Origin: Marvania coccoides
Lineage: Eukaryota > Chlorophyta > Trebouxiophyceae > Chlorellales > Chlorellaceae
Reading direction: 5' to 3'
Assembly: GCA_963854735.1 (NCBI GenBank)
Contig: OY978098.1
Span: forward strand, 186,001-250,000
Length of the DNA: 64,000 nucleotides
Part shown: positions 22,694 to 32,676 of the stretch, piece after piece
How positions within the stretch are numbered: the first letter of the stretch is position 1
How the letters are laid out: each line of letters opens with the position of its first letter
Program-made: the position numbers and the translations under genes
Notes under the pieces: model-generated
The model's database searches: none
Seen by the model: the letters and a program-made list of their open reading frames with translations, nothing else
What the model was told of the DNA's origin: nothing

Positions 22694-22892
22694 GCTTTGA
22701 GGCCTTTCACACGCAAACAGTCGGCGGCCGAGTCAATTTATAATATAAATGTTAAATTTATATCGCAAATGCGCGTCGCATTCGATCGAAAATTCCCCAT
22801 TTTATCTTATTTTGAAAATTTAAAGAAAATTTGGAATTGGGATCCCAACAGCAGTCGCGCACTCTGTATCCATTAATTATAAAGAAAATGCA
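22694..22892. promoter_or_regulatory. Divergent promoter, DXR / F-box-glycosylase gene
   Basis: The 199 bp between two divergent start codons. Contains TTTATAATATAAATG near 22737, a possible TATA-type element. Confidence 0.4.
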
Positions 22893-24004
22893 ATGAACGA
22901 AGCACCCAATTCGCTGGAGGAGCTCCCCAAGGAGTGCCTGCTGATTGTTCTGCAAAACTTGGCTGTTGCTGATTGGATAAAATTATCTTGCTGTTCGCGC
23001 TCTTTTAAGCACCTCATACAGGTGAGAGGGTGCTAATAATTGAAGTCCGCTCAATCTTCCCTCGTAAAATTCCAACCACACTCGAATGTGCTGAGAATTA
23101 CCACTAACGAAATCGCCGCTATTCGAATTCCCTGGGGGGCACTCTCTCGTATGTTCCCACTTTTGCCGACTGACAGAATCCCTCATCTAACTTTATTATC
23201 TGTCGTTAGGAGGACACCCTGTGGCGGGAGCTGGCTGTCAGCAAGTGGGGGCCCCAAACCACCTCACTGGCCGCCTCTCGGGTGCCCCCTGGAGGCTGGC
23301 AAGCGTTCTGTCGACATCGCATGGCCTTCATTTCGCTGCCCACTTCCCCGTTTAACCTCTTACAAGAGCTCTTTCCAGACCCATGGGCTCACCTGGCATG
23401 CTGCTTGCTGTGCAGCCGCACCACTGGCGGCCCGGCTGTGCGAGCTGCGGTGCACCACGTTCTTTCTAAATGGCCCACGCCTTCGGCGGTTCTGGACGCT
23501 GATGAATCCGAGCTGGCGCAGGCTATCAACCCCCTGGGGCTGCAGCTATCACGCATTACCGCCCTGAAGAGCATGTCTCGGGACTTCCTGGAGAAAAACT
23601 GGGAGCTGCCGTCAGAGTTCAAGGGGTGCGGCAAGTTCACTAGCGACAGCTGGAGGATATTCTGCAGGGGGTGGAGGGAGGTGAACCAGGTAAGAAAGAC
23701 GATGTGCATATCTTCTGCAACGGGATCATATTGTTTTGTCGTCATCTCACAAGAGTTGCTCCATTTTCTAAATGAATAGGTGGACGACGTGAACTTGACG
23801 AGATTTTTGAACTGGCTGAACAAAGGAGAGGAGGAGCCGAAGAAAAAAAGAGCGAAAAAGGCGGTGCGAATAAAGGGCGGAGCGGGAGCGGCAGCAGCGA
23901 CTCCAAAGAGCGGCAAGGCTGCTGCCAAGAGGAAAAGGCAGCAGGGCGGGGTTGGAGAGCGCCGCTTGACGCGTGCGGAGGCACAGAAGCTCGCAGTGAA
24001 ATGA
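22893..24004 (+). CDS. F-box protein fused to MBD4-like DNA glycosylase domain
   Basis: Exons 22893-23021, 23210-23689 and 23780-24004, all phase 0, give 277 residues. Residues 1-55 form an F-box: LEELPKECLLIVLQNLAVAD, then SCCSRSFKHLIQ|EDTLWRELAVSKWG. Residues about 85-215 align with the catalytic domain of MBD4: SPFNLLQELFPDPWAHLACC (MBD4 SPFNLVQETLFHDPW), RTTGG, INPLGL, FKGCGKFTSDSWRIFCRGW (MBD4 HGIGKYGNDSYRIFC) and VDDVNLTRFLNWL (MBD4 PEDHKLNKYHDWL, whose Asp is catalytic). The C-terminal tail is lysine/arginine rich (KKKRAKKAVRIKGG, AAAKRKRQQ), a likely nuclear signal. Both halves are in one frame across two normal introns, so I read it as one gene. The methyl-CpG domain of MBD4 is absent. 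Function as a glycosylase in an SCF complex is inference. Confidence 0.8.
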
Positions 24005-24434
24005 TATCTGACTAGAAACTGGGTGCTAAAAAATATTTGGTTTTGTTCTTGTGTAAACTATATTTTTTATATACGGTATCACAGCACCTGTATTTACCCT
24101 GCATGCCCCCTAGTCCCCGACGGCCCGACCAACACAGGAGGTGCATGGTAAATACAGGTGCTGTGATAACTTATATGTAAAAAATATAGTTAAATATAAA
24201 TAAAGTCAAAAATATATAGTTATTCTGAGAAAAATAAAAATATTGCAAGTAAACGTATTGTGATGCCTAATGCAATGCAATGCAATGGGCTCGGCGGATT
24301 CATGCAAGAAAATATAAACAAGAATATAAATAAGAATGCAAACCAGCGAACGGGTCAATTAAACAAAATGGTAACAGTCGCACACCGCAGGGGGAAAGAA
24401 AAGAATGCGGGGAGGTTCTGATATACTGGTTCGA
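24005..24434. other. Convergent intergenic region containing the MITE
   Basis: Apart from the MITE, A+T-rich 3' flanks of the F-box gene and the beta-helix gene. Contains short GCAATGCAAT repeats near 24271. No gene seen. Confidence 0.4.
24057..24190. mobile_element. 134-bp MITE with long terminal inverted repeats
   Basis: Two arms of about 50 bp (24057-24107 and 24141-24190) are near-perfect reverse complements, each containing GGTAAATACAGGTGCTGTGA or its complement, around a short G+C-rich loop. The ends ACTATATTTTTT and AAAAAATATAGT are inverted, and TAA flanks both sides (24054-24056 and 24191-24193), a PIF/Harbinger-type 3-bp target duplication. It lies 53 bp after the F-box gene's stop codon. 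The broken second copy of that gene lacks it. Confidence 0.8.
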
Positions 24435-26128
24435 TTATTCATAGTGCGCTGAGCGTCCAGATTCAACCTGATCTTCCAGCGCTGGGATTCGAGTACCGGA
24501 GGCAACGGGGTTGATGAAAAATGAACGAGCAGTGCAACTCAGGCTGCAGCTGCCGCAAAGCGAGGCAAGCGTCGTCTTCAGCTGGTTCTTATATAAAATG
24601 CTTTTATTTGAGCACGTTATAGTGTTTTTTTTGGTCGAGGAGTCCAAGTAGATGCACACGCTAGGCTTTCTCAGACCAACGCAGGTATTGCTGTCAAAAC
24701 GGTTGTTTGATCCTTCGCCTGGCAGTGGGTCGGTGGTTCTGAACCCCGACCCAGTAAATGTGGTGTTGAGGAAAGTAACAGTATTATTGGAGATGGTCCA
24801 TTTATTTCCCTTGACCACCACCCATGAAACTGCCCCATTGATGCCACAAATACCTGCGAAACACGTGTTGGCAGATTTATGAGTAAGGCCAATAGCGCGA
24901 CAGAAGGTATGGAGAGAGGAAAGAAATAACAGAGGAATAGGAAACGAGAAACTCACTGCGCCCATCCACGAATTTGTTGAACAATATTTTTCCACCTCGG
25001 GTGAACTCTTTCACATCGATTGCCTCAGCCTGAATACATAATGAAGAAAAAAACTGCCAATTGCGGTGATTTTTGTCGCGGTGTTTTGCTAGAATACACT
25101 CACCAGAATACCAGGCCCGAACGTGTTGTACTGAATGGTGTTATAGCTACTTAAATCTTTGCGCCCATCCGCATAGTCGACACTGTTCTTCTTGCTGGTT
25201 CCGCAATACAAGCCCTCACCAACACCAGCCCATAAAAGCCCAGAATTTTTTATATTACAATGCTCAACCTGCAGCCATGATGAAATTCATTCAGCAATAT
25301 CATCGATTCGTCTTTATGAATATAGGGCTTTCAGGAATACAGGGTGGTTCATGCACTGGTCTGGTTTCGTGAAGAGGGCAAATGCCTCCATAAGGAACAT
25401 ACCAAATTGTATTGGGAGGCAAAGCGAAGCCTCATTCCTTCTTGTAGCGTGTTGGTGGTGGTCAAATACGAAAAGGTCGAGTGATTGGTGCCCTGGACGT
25501 CAATCCCTGGCGGGAAAAAGAATAATTCGCAATAATTCGCTAAAATCTGCTTCCATCATGCCGAACATACCTTTTTGCAGGTTGCGGAATGTAAATCCAG
25601 CAACGACAACTTGCTCGCAGAGAAGCACACGAATGCCAAGGGCCTTGTACTTTTTGGAGTCGGCGCCATCGATCACCGTCTTATCTTTCCCTTGATTACC
25701 ACAGAAAATTATAGGGTTTGCTTTAGTTCCAATGCGACGGAAAATTGTGGCGTTCTTGGCCAACGAGGGTGCGTTGACTCCCGGTGGACCACCGGGATCT
25801 TCATAGCCCTGGCCTGGGTTTGAAGGATTTGGAATGCCGTCCCCCAGGTAGTACACGCCACTGACGAGTTCAATCATGTCACCAGCCTTGGCGGTCTGTC
25901 CATAATACTTCAGCTCCGCATACGAAGAGATTCGGAAATATCTGTAATCAAGCGCAAAAAACATCTGCAATGAAAGTTGCTTTGACAACCAAACTAAGTC
26001 TCAGAGCAGATTACTTACCGCGTATATTTAAACTTTTGGCAAATCCCACTCAGAGGCGTCAACTTCCCCCAGGCGATGTGTGAGCTAAGCACAGCGAGAA
26101 AAACAACAACAACGAAGACAGGCTTCAT
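24435..26128 (-). CDS. Secreted right-handed beta-helix protein
   Basis: Six exons, 26128-26019, 25941-25571, 25506-25403, 25268-25104, 25029-24957 and 24853-24435, all with GT-AG introns and matching phases, give about 413 residues. An N-terminal signal peptide is clear (MKPVFVVVVFLAVLSSHIAWG). The body looks like a parallel beta-helix of the polysaccharide-lyase type: SSYAELKYYGQTAKAGDMIE, LVSGVYYLGDG, TKANPIIFCGNQGKDKTVID, GFTFRNLQKGIDVQGTNHST, VEHCNIKNSGLLWAG and SNNTVTFLNTTFTG. No catalytic residues can be assigned, so an enzymatic role in cell-wall turnover is only possible. The last exon may run into one more unrecognised intron. The gene sits between the intact and the broken copy of the F-box gene. 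Confidence 0.75.
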
Positions 26129-26519
26129 TTTCCTCGTTTTCGTCTCAACTGCCAGTGGCAGGTGGTAATATGGCCAACCTGCACCCCCATAGGCGCGCCC
26201 GCTTGGTTGAGGCCACCAGTGTATGCTCGTCTACGTTGAACGTATTGTATGTATAAAAAGAGCCTCACCTCTCTTTGTGCAACGAGTCTCCTTTGTTGCA
26301 CAGCTCTCCTTAGTTGCACAATTATTGTGGGTGGCGGAAGTTAAAATTGGAGTTCCTACGATGCGGGTACCACTCGAATTATAGCACGTGGGTGTTTATG
26401 TTTATATGAAAACAGAGCCTGTAATTGTAAACTTGCCTTCGATATTTGCGATTTCTGGTTGGTGACGTGGATGGTTGTATTGGACGCTAGAAAGCAAGAA
26501 ACGAAAGCAAGAAACTCCT
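26129..26519. other. Upstream region of the beta-helix gene
   Basis: 391 bp. Contains two short related repeats (CTCCTTTGTTGCACA and CTCCTTAGTTGCACA, about 26288-26320). Presumed promoter of the beta-helix gene. Ends at the left border of the duplicated F-box segment. Confidence 0.4.
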
Positions 26520-27462
26520 CAATGGCCCACGCCTTCGGCGATTCTGGACTCTGATGAATCCGAGCTGGCGCAGGCTATCAACCCCTGGGGCTGCAGCTAT
26601 CACGCATCACCGCGCTGAAGAGCATGTCTCGGGACTTCCTGGAGAAAAACTGGGAGCTGCCGTCAGAGTTCAAGGGGTGCGGCAAGTTCACTAGTGACAG
26701 CTGGAGGATATTCTGCAGGGGGTGGAGGGAGGTGAACCAGGTAAGAAAGACGATGTGCATATCTTCTGCAACGGGATCATATTGTTTTGTCGTCATACAT
26801 ACATACATACATACATTACAGGTTTAAAGTCCGCACAAAGAAGCAGCTAAGGCAACATAGCAGACTGGCACCGAAGTGCAAGCAGAAATAATAATAATAA
26901 ATTGATGAATGAAAATGAGAATAAAGAAAGACCAAAGAAAAACCAACCGCTAAAAGAAAAAGAGAAAAGAATAACAAAGGAAAAGAAAAGAAAAGCTTAT
27001 ATCCAACCACGCAGCTTCTCGTACTCGCCAGCGTCATGGCTGGCTTTAATGAAAGAAGCAACCTGCTTCGGAGCTTGCTGCAGAAACTGAAAAAGATTCA
27101 AAGGAGAAAAAGGGGAAGACGAAGAAGAAGATGGCGCGTCAGGGAATAAAGATGGGTAGGATGCCCGCATTGCTACCAACGAAGGGCATGTGTATGTGTG
27201 CATCTCACAAGAGTTGCTCCATTTTCTAAATGAATAGGTGGACGACGTGAACTTGACGAGGTTTTTGAACTGGCTGAACAAAGGAGAGGAGGAGCCGAAG
27301 AAAAAAAAAGCGAAAAAGGCGGTGCGAATAAAGGGCGGAGCGGGAGCGGCAGCAGCGACTCCAAAGAGCGGCAAGGCTGCTGCCAAGAGGAAAAGGCAGC
27401 AGGGCGGGGTTGGAGAGCGCCGCTTGACGCGTGCGGAGGCACAGAAGCTCGCGGTGAAATGA
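26520..27462 (+). pseudogene. Broken partial duplicate of the F-box/glycosylase gene
   Basis: 26520-26796 repeats 23470-23746, and 27201-27514 repeats 23743-24056, with only scattered mismatches, including intron and 3' flank. The F-box exon and the first part of the glycosylase exon are missing. One C is lost at 26582-26585 (four C in place of five), shifting the frame, and the shared intron carries a 404-bp insertion (26797-27200). The last exon (27238-27462) is intact and nearly identical to its source. Because introns are kept, this was DNA-level duplication, not retroposition. The copy ends right at the stop codon of the next minus-strand gene. Confidence 0.88.
26797..27200. other. 404-bp insertion in the duplicate's intron
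   Basis: Absent from the corresponding intron of the intact gene. Begins with an ACAT microsatellite (26795-26816), continues through purine-rich sequence and ends TGTATGTGTGCAT. Its minus strand encodes a short open segment ending FIKASHDAGEYEKLRGWI-stop, which looks like the C-terminus of a captured exon. CAT is present at both borders. The origin is unknown. Confidence 0.7.
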
Positions 27463-27514
27463 TATCTGACTAGAAACGGGGTGCTAAAAATCATTTGGTT
27501 TCGTTCTTTGTGTA

Positions 27515-27862
27515 TTACTCTTGCATGGTGTCAGATGAATCAGGTTCATTTAATGGCGGCTGTTGCACAATGTTTGATTGCGCTGTGCCCAGAACAGGCA
27601 ACGCCTCACCGCCCCCCAGCTGCTGCACTCCCTGCCGGAGCGCAGCCAGCTCAGCGTCCATGCTCTCCAGCCGTGCCTTGTATCTTGCGATGATGACGAT
27701 GTTCTCTTCGATGGCCGTCTTGAACTCCCGGTCGGCGTCTCCCTCGTCTGCTATCGCCTGCTTCAGCTCGGCATTCGACCTCTCCAAATGAAAAACCGCT
27801 GTCTCCATCCTCTTCTTCTCGGCCTCCAGGTCGTCCAGCAAACGGTGCTCCCCCATTTCCAC
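27515..27862 (-). CDS. Small coiled-coil protein, function unknown
   Basis: Single exon, 115 residues. Almost entirely predicted helix: EHRLLDDLEAEKKRMETAVF, HLERSNAELKQAI, EENIVIIARYKARLESM, with heptad spacing of hydrophobic residues, then a short disordered acidic tail. It looks like a small scaffold or chaperone-type coiled coil, but I cannot name the family. Its stop codon abuts the right border of the duplicated F-box segment, so its native 3' untranslated region has probably been replaced. Confidence 0.75.
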   Translation of the reverse strand: MEMGEHRLLDDLEAEKKRMETAVFHLERSNAELKQAIADEGDADREFKTAIEENIVIIARYKARLESMDAELAALRQGVQQLGGGEALPVLGTAQSNIVQQPPLNEPDSSDTMQE

Positions 27863-28165
27863 TAGCTGTGACGGGTTGTATCCAGCTATATATACAGGAT
27901 AACCCTCTTTTCTGCCGTACTTTTTCGAAAAAGCTCTTCCGAAATTCGATCACTTGATTTGCTCGCGACAGAATAATAATTCTCTGCGAGTTTCTACTGG
28001 CTGAGCTGTTTCCTTACGTCAATGAAATAAATTTTAAAAGCAAGAGAAAATTAAACAAGTAGTGAATAACAGAAATTTGAAAAACAGCAGCGGAGCTCCG
28101 CACGGCACCAAAACCTTCCCCTCCCCTAAAACAGAAAAAGGAGAAAAAGATGAGTGTCGCGGCAT
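27863..28165. other. Short intergenic region
   Basis: 303 bp between the coiled-coil gene and the UROD 3' end, both on the minus strand. Contains TATATATACAGG near 27887. Likely promoter of the coiled-coil gene. Confidence 0.4.
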
Positions 28166-29341
28166 TCACGCTGCCACCGGCTGCCTGCTGGCTGACGCGT
28201 GGATGTCTGCCGACTGTCTGGCCAGCTCGCAGAACAGCCCAACGCTCTCCTCCGGGGTGCCCTCAATCACACCGTGGCCCACGTTCAAAATGTGCCTCTG
28301 GGGCCCCGCCGCAAGCAGGCACTCCGTCACCGCCGCCCGGATCTCCGCCTCGCCGCCAAACAGCACCATGGGGTCCACGTTGCCTTGAAGAGTGACTCCT
28401 GAGCCGAAATCTCGCCGCGCCTGCGCCATTTCGCACGCCCAGTCCAGTCCCAGCACGTCCGCGGTGCTGTGCGCCATGATGGCGTGCTTCCCCGTGCCGC
28501 CGTTTGCATGGAAAATGAGGGGCACGCCCGGCCGCACCGCCCGCACCTTGGCCATCAGACGCTCGGCATACGGCAAGCTGAACTCCGCAAACTGCCCGGG
28601 CGACAGATGGTGCGCCCAAGAGTCGAACAGCTGCACCACCTGTGCCCCAGAGTCGATTTGGTACACAGCGTAGTCCGCCAAGGAGTCGGTGAGATGCGCC
28701 AGGAAGGCGTGCAAAATCTCAGGATTGTTCAGCATCATGCTCTTGGTCTGGCGGCAGTTCTTGTCGGCTTTGCCCTCCACGGCGTAGGCCGCCAGCGTCC
28801 AGGGGGTGCCGATGAAACCCAGCAGCGTGGCCTGCCCGTCCACCTCAGCACGCAACGCACGCAGCGTCTCCCCCACAAACGGCAGCTTGGAGGTGGGGTC
28901 GTCCATGGGCGCCAGCGCGCGCACCTGCTCCATAGAGCGAATGGGCGTGTCGATGCGAGGCCCCTTTCCCTTGATAACGTCAAATTCAATGCCCAGGGCG
29001 GGCAGAGGGGTGAGGATGTCGGAGAACATGATGACGCCGTCGGTTTTGAAGGCGTTCCAGGGCTGCATCGACAGCTCGATAGCGATTGCAGGCGTTTCTG
29101 AGCGGTGGCGGAAGCCGTAGACGTCAGAAAATTTGCGGAAGTCTGCCATGTAACGCCCAGCCTGGCGCATGAGCCACACCGGGGTGCGCTCGACTTCCTC
29201 GCCGCGCGCCACACGCAGCAGCAGCGGGTCGGGCTTGACAGCTTGGCAGCGGACGGAGGGTGACTGGCGGGATCGCTGGGAGGTGGAGAACAGAGCGGGC
29301 ACGGTTCCAAAGATGGTGGCGTGGGATATCGTGGCGGCCAT
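28166..29341 (-). CDS. HEME: Uroporphyrinogen decarboxylase, plastid type
   Basis: Converts uroporphyrinogen III to coproporphyrinogen III in heme and chlorophyll synthesis. One exon, 391 residues. The first 35 residues (MAATISHATIFGTVPALFST) are transit-like. The core begins DPLLLRVARGEEVERTPVWL MRQAGRYM (substrate arginine). MFSDILTPLPALGIEFD carries the catalytic Asp region, and further signatures are GFIGTPWTLAAYAVEG, QLFDSWAHHLSP, HANGGTGKH and LQGNVDPMVLFG, ending with ILNVGHGVIEGTPEE. One of four intronless genes here. Confidence 0.97.
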   Translation of the reverse strand: MAATISHATIFGTVPALFSTSQRSRQSPSVRCQAVKPDPLLLRVARGEEVERTPVWLMRQAGRYMADFRKFSDVYGFRHRSETPAIAIELSMQPWNAFKTDGVIMFSDILTPLPALGIEFDVIKGKGPRIDTPIRSMEQVRALAPMDDPTSKLPFVGETLRALRAEVDGQATLLGFIGTPWTLAAYAVEGKADKNCRQTKSMMLNNPEILHAFLAHLTDSLADYAVYQIDSGAQVVQLFDSWAHHLSPGQFAEFSLPYAERLMAKVRAVRPGVPLIFHANGGTGKHAIMAHSTADVLGLDWACEMAQARRDFGSGVTLQGNVDPMVLFGGEAEIRAAVTECLLAAGPQRHILNVGHGVIEGTPEESVGLFCELARQSADIHASASRQPVAA

Positions 29342-29638
29342 GGTGGGAGGGAGGATTGAGGGGAAGAATGCGTTGAAGGGAGCGCGTCAGAAAATAAATA
29401 AAACCTGATTTTTTTAAATTGTTGCAAAAATAAAAATTATTAATGGAGCCAGGCGTGCTGGATTATGTTTTGCTACTGTCTCGTTGTTGTTATAATAAAA
29501 TTAAGATGAAAATAATGCATATATAGCGTGGATAAGCCCAAGATAAGAAAAAAATTCGCAAATTTCGGCGAACTCTGCATTGCACTAAACCTAAACCCAT
29601 TAATTGAATTTGCAATTCAATCATCTCCAACATCAGCC

Positions 29639-30583
29639 ATGATCAGTACCCACGTCGCCAGGCAGGTGGGCACGGTGCCCACCGCCGTCCGAAACTCGAT
29701 TCCGACAAGATGCGCCCTGCGTGCCGCCCCCTCCGCCCTCCCCGCGCAGCCCCTCGCCCGCCTCGCACCCAGCCCCGCGTATGTGCGCTCCAGCGTGACC
29801 GCGCGCGCCGCCGCCTACGGCGCTGAGTGGGTCACCCCCGAGGACACGTACCTCACTCTGGGCCTGGCACACTGCTTCGAGAAGAGCGACGACGGCAAGC
29901 TGGTGGACTGCTTCGTGATCGAGCCCATCAGCGCCAACTCCCTGGAGTGCATGGGCACGGGGGCGCGCACCTGCTTCACCCACGTTTTCAGTCTCACGCT
30001 GGGCGACGCTCTGACGCGCAACAAAGCCATGCTGCCTGCCGAGTTCCAGAACGCGCGGTACTGCGAGGAGTTCCAAGCGCGCTGCGACTCGTGCGCCCGC
30101 ACCTGGATGCGCCCCCACGCCCTGGACAATCTACTGTGAGTTCCATTCCATATTACGTTAAATAAATAAATTAATTATTAGATTATCATCAGAGGCGTGG
30201 GCGGCGGAATGTTATTTCTGCTTCCTTTCAATCAAATAACACGCTGCTATGCTTTAGTTCTGTTCTGTTTTATTCCATTTAAGTCAATTCGCTTGCTCCT
30301 ATAGGCGTCAACCTTGACCTATATTTTTTTCTCGCCCCTTCTTCTTTCTCACAGGAGCATCGTGCCCATGGGACAGGTCAAGTCCGGCTTCAACTTCGAC
30401 CTCACCGACAAGCGCGTGCTCAACATGGAGAACGTGGTCACAGACGACGACAACATCAAGCAAGACATCAGCATTGACGTGTACGGCAGGAAAGAGGTGG
30501 AGGCGCTGCAGGAGGCAGGCGCAGAGCCAGCAGCAGCGGTGGAAGAGGAAGAGGACGAGCTGGACAGCCTGCTGTCTGGCTGA
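29639..30583 (+). CDS. Probable plastid protein of unknown function
   Basis: Exons 29639-30135 and 30355-30583, joined in phase 2, give 241 residues. The first 55 residues are rich in A, R, S, P and T without acidic residues, like an algal plastid transit peptide. The mature part has a cysteine cluster (DCFVIEPISANSLECMGTGA RTC, then YCEEFQARCDSCARTW) and a conserved-looking tail (MGQVKSGFNFDLTDKRVLNM ENVVTDDDNIKQDISI). It ends in an acidic segment (EEEEDELDSLLSG). I do not recognise a named family. Plastid location is inferred. Confidence 0.78.
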
Positions 30584-31301
30584 TTCATTCCTCTTCAGTT
30601 TTGATGTTTTTTTTCCTTTATAGAATGACACGTATGTTTTCAGTAATTATATATTTTATAATATTTCCCATCAGCTGTTTCTTCCTTCCCTTCTCTTCTT
30701 TCTTCTTTCTTTCCTCTCCTTTGTGTTTGCAGTAAGAAACGAAATGCAATGAATCAAATATCTTCCTTGCTCCACTCATGCAAATTTGTTCGTTTGTTCG
30801 TTCATGATGAACATTTGCAACCTTTTTTTCTCATTGGTGACAGAAAAACAACGAATTTTCGATTAACGCTCGATGTGTAAGCTAATCCTCGCATTTAATC
30901 ACTCGTAACTTCATTTCAGCAGCGCGTGGTCAACTTTCGACAGCTTCTTATTGACGACTGCAGCATGGAGTGCCAAAAAGCGGGCTGGGGCACGCACATG
31001 GCGTATTGGCCATGTCGTAGGGCTGCTTGCGTTTCTGAATATCGTTTGATTCCTTACATGGCATATTTTTTCGCCGCCGGCATGCCACAGCTGAGAATGC
31101 AGCTCTTCCCACTCTCGCTTGACCCAAGATGCGTTAGACAATCTATCTGGCGAATTAATCTTTTATTTCGAAAGTCAGGCTGCGCACTTTCCTTAGAAAA
31201 AGAAAGATGTTCCTGAAAGCATGCATTGCAGACGTCAATAATTAACTTTCCGCGCTTGATAATATTAATCAATTCTAGAGCTCCAATCCAGTCCTATCAC
31301 C
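30584..31301. other. Intergenic region between two plus-strand genes
   Basis: About 720 bp, A+T rich with a pyrimidine tract (30683-30722). No supported gene. Short open frames on both strands at 30911-31216 overlap and show no domain. Confidence 0.4.
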
Positions 31302-32676
31302 ATGCGCAACTGGCCTTCAAGGTAGAGCCCACTTCTTGCCCTCTTTTTCCGCCCTCCTTTTCCTATAATTCTTGGACCGACAAAGAGCTGATTTAACGGC
31401 CATCGCACTCAAATCCTTAATAATTTTCAATCCGTAGGGCCTTCCAGCTGGCCTGTGCCTTGCTTGTACTGTCGCTAAGTCATTTACCTCGGCAGGCTGC
31501 AGCTCAGTGCGGCCCCGCCCCTAATTACAGCCAATCAAAGGTCGTGAACGTCAGTCAGACCTGCGCTCCTGGGACTGTGAGTGCAGAAAAAGAATCAAAT
31601 GGCGTTCCTGCGCCAGCATGAAAGAATAAACTCCAGTTTCACTTCCCTTGATTTTCACCTGCACAATCCTCTTCAATTGCGAATATTACAGGCGAACAAC
31701 CCCACGTGCAACGTCTATCCAAATGGGTGCTTCCTGTGAGTCCCTTTGTTGCGCTTTTTGAATAAATAACGAATGTGAAATTGAATCGGTCACATTCTTT
31801 CTTTCCTCCCATGCAGGTACGCCCAATACTCCGCTCCCAATGCGAACCGCAGCCCCCCGTATTTCCTCAACGGCATCTCCACTGACGACCACCGCCTTGC
31901 CATTCCTGTCAACCCTTGCCGTGGCGTGGAAGACGTACCGGCCGTCTCCGGCTGCGGGGGGGAAGACATCTGGGACTGGGCCTGGCCGCAGGTAGCCATT
32001 TTTCTATTGTTCGTTGCAGCTTAATTTCCCCATCAAATTGGATTGTATTATTTGGAGAAATGAAACGAGCTCATTTGAGAATTCTCGCACGCCTTTATTA
32101 TTCCTCTGTCGGCCTCTGCTGCAGGTGAACGACCCCTCCAAGTATGGCCTGGCAATCAACCCCACCAACAAGAGAACCCAGCACCAGGTCTGCACCTCGC
32201 GAAGTATCCATGCAGCCCTCACATACTTCGTTAAATAATCAGCCAAATTTACTTTTTATTTAATTTTCCAAGTGCAGCTTCACACCCACGTTGCCCCCGT
32301 CGAGCCCAGCCTCCAGGCAGCCCTCGCTAAAATCGCCGCCGACAAGAAAACCAGCTTTGTCCCCATCAGCTGCACCGGTGGAGCGTTCAGGGCTCAGGCC
32401 GTCGGCTGCACCGTCAACACCAGCCAGACCCCCTCAGGGCCTGGCATTGTTGCCAGATGGGAGAACACCAACACCATTGCGTCGTTCAAGCCTTTCGAAA
32501 ACTCCCCTGACAAGGTCTGCGGCACCATTCTGGTGTCAAAACCAACCTCCAGCGGTTTTGTGTACCTGCACGCCAACGACCGCGCTGCTGAGTGCCTTCT
32601 AAGCTGCACCAAGTCCAGCGGCTCCGGAAACGAGTGCCAGGACAAGTGCCAGACCAACAACCTGCAGTGCCCTTGA
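31302..32676 (+). CDS. Secreted cysteine-rich protein, function unknown
   Basis: Six short exons, 31302-31321, 31438-31576, 31692-31735, 31817-31991, 32125-32187 and 32278-32676, with phase-consistent GT-AG introns, give 279 residues. A signal peptide is formed across the first splice (MRNWPSR|AFQLACALLVLSLSH). About 14 cysteines follow in the mature part, an even number that suits disulfide bonding, e.g. CAPGT|ANNPTCNVYPNGC and the C-terminal CLLSCTKSSGSGNECQDKC. No known domain recognised. An extracellular or cell-wall role is inference from the signal and cysteines. Confidence 0.75.

Noticed and set aside
24481..24500. tRNA-like GGATTCGAG on the minus strand
   Set aside because: No cloverleaf could be formed around it and it falls in the beta-helix exon.
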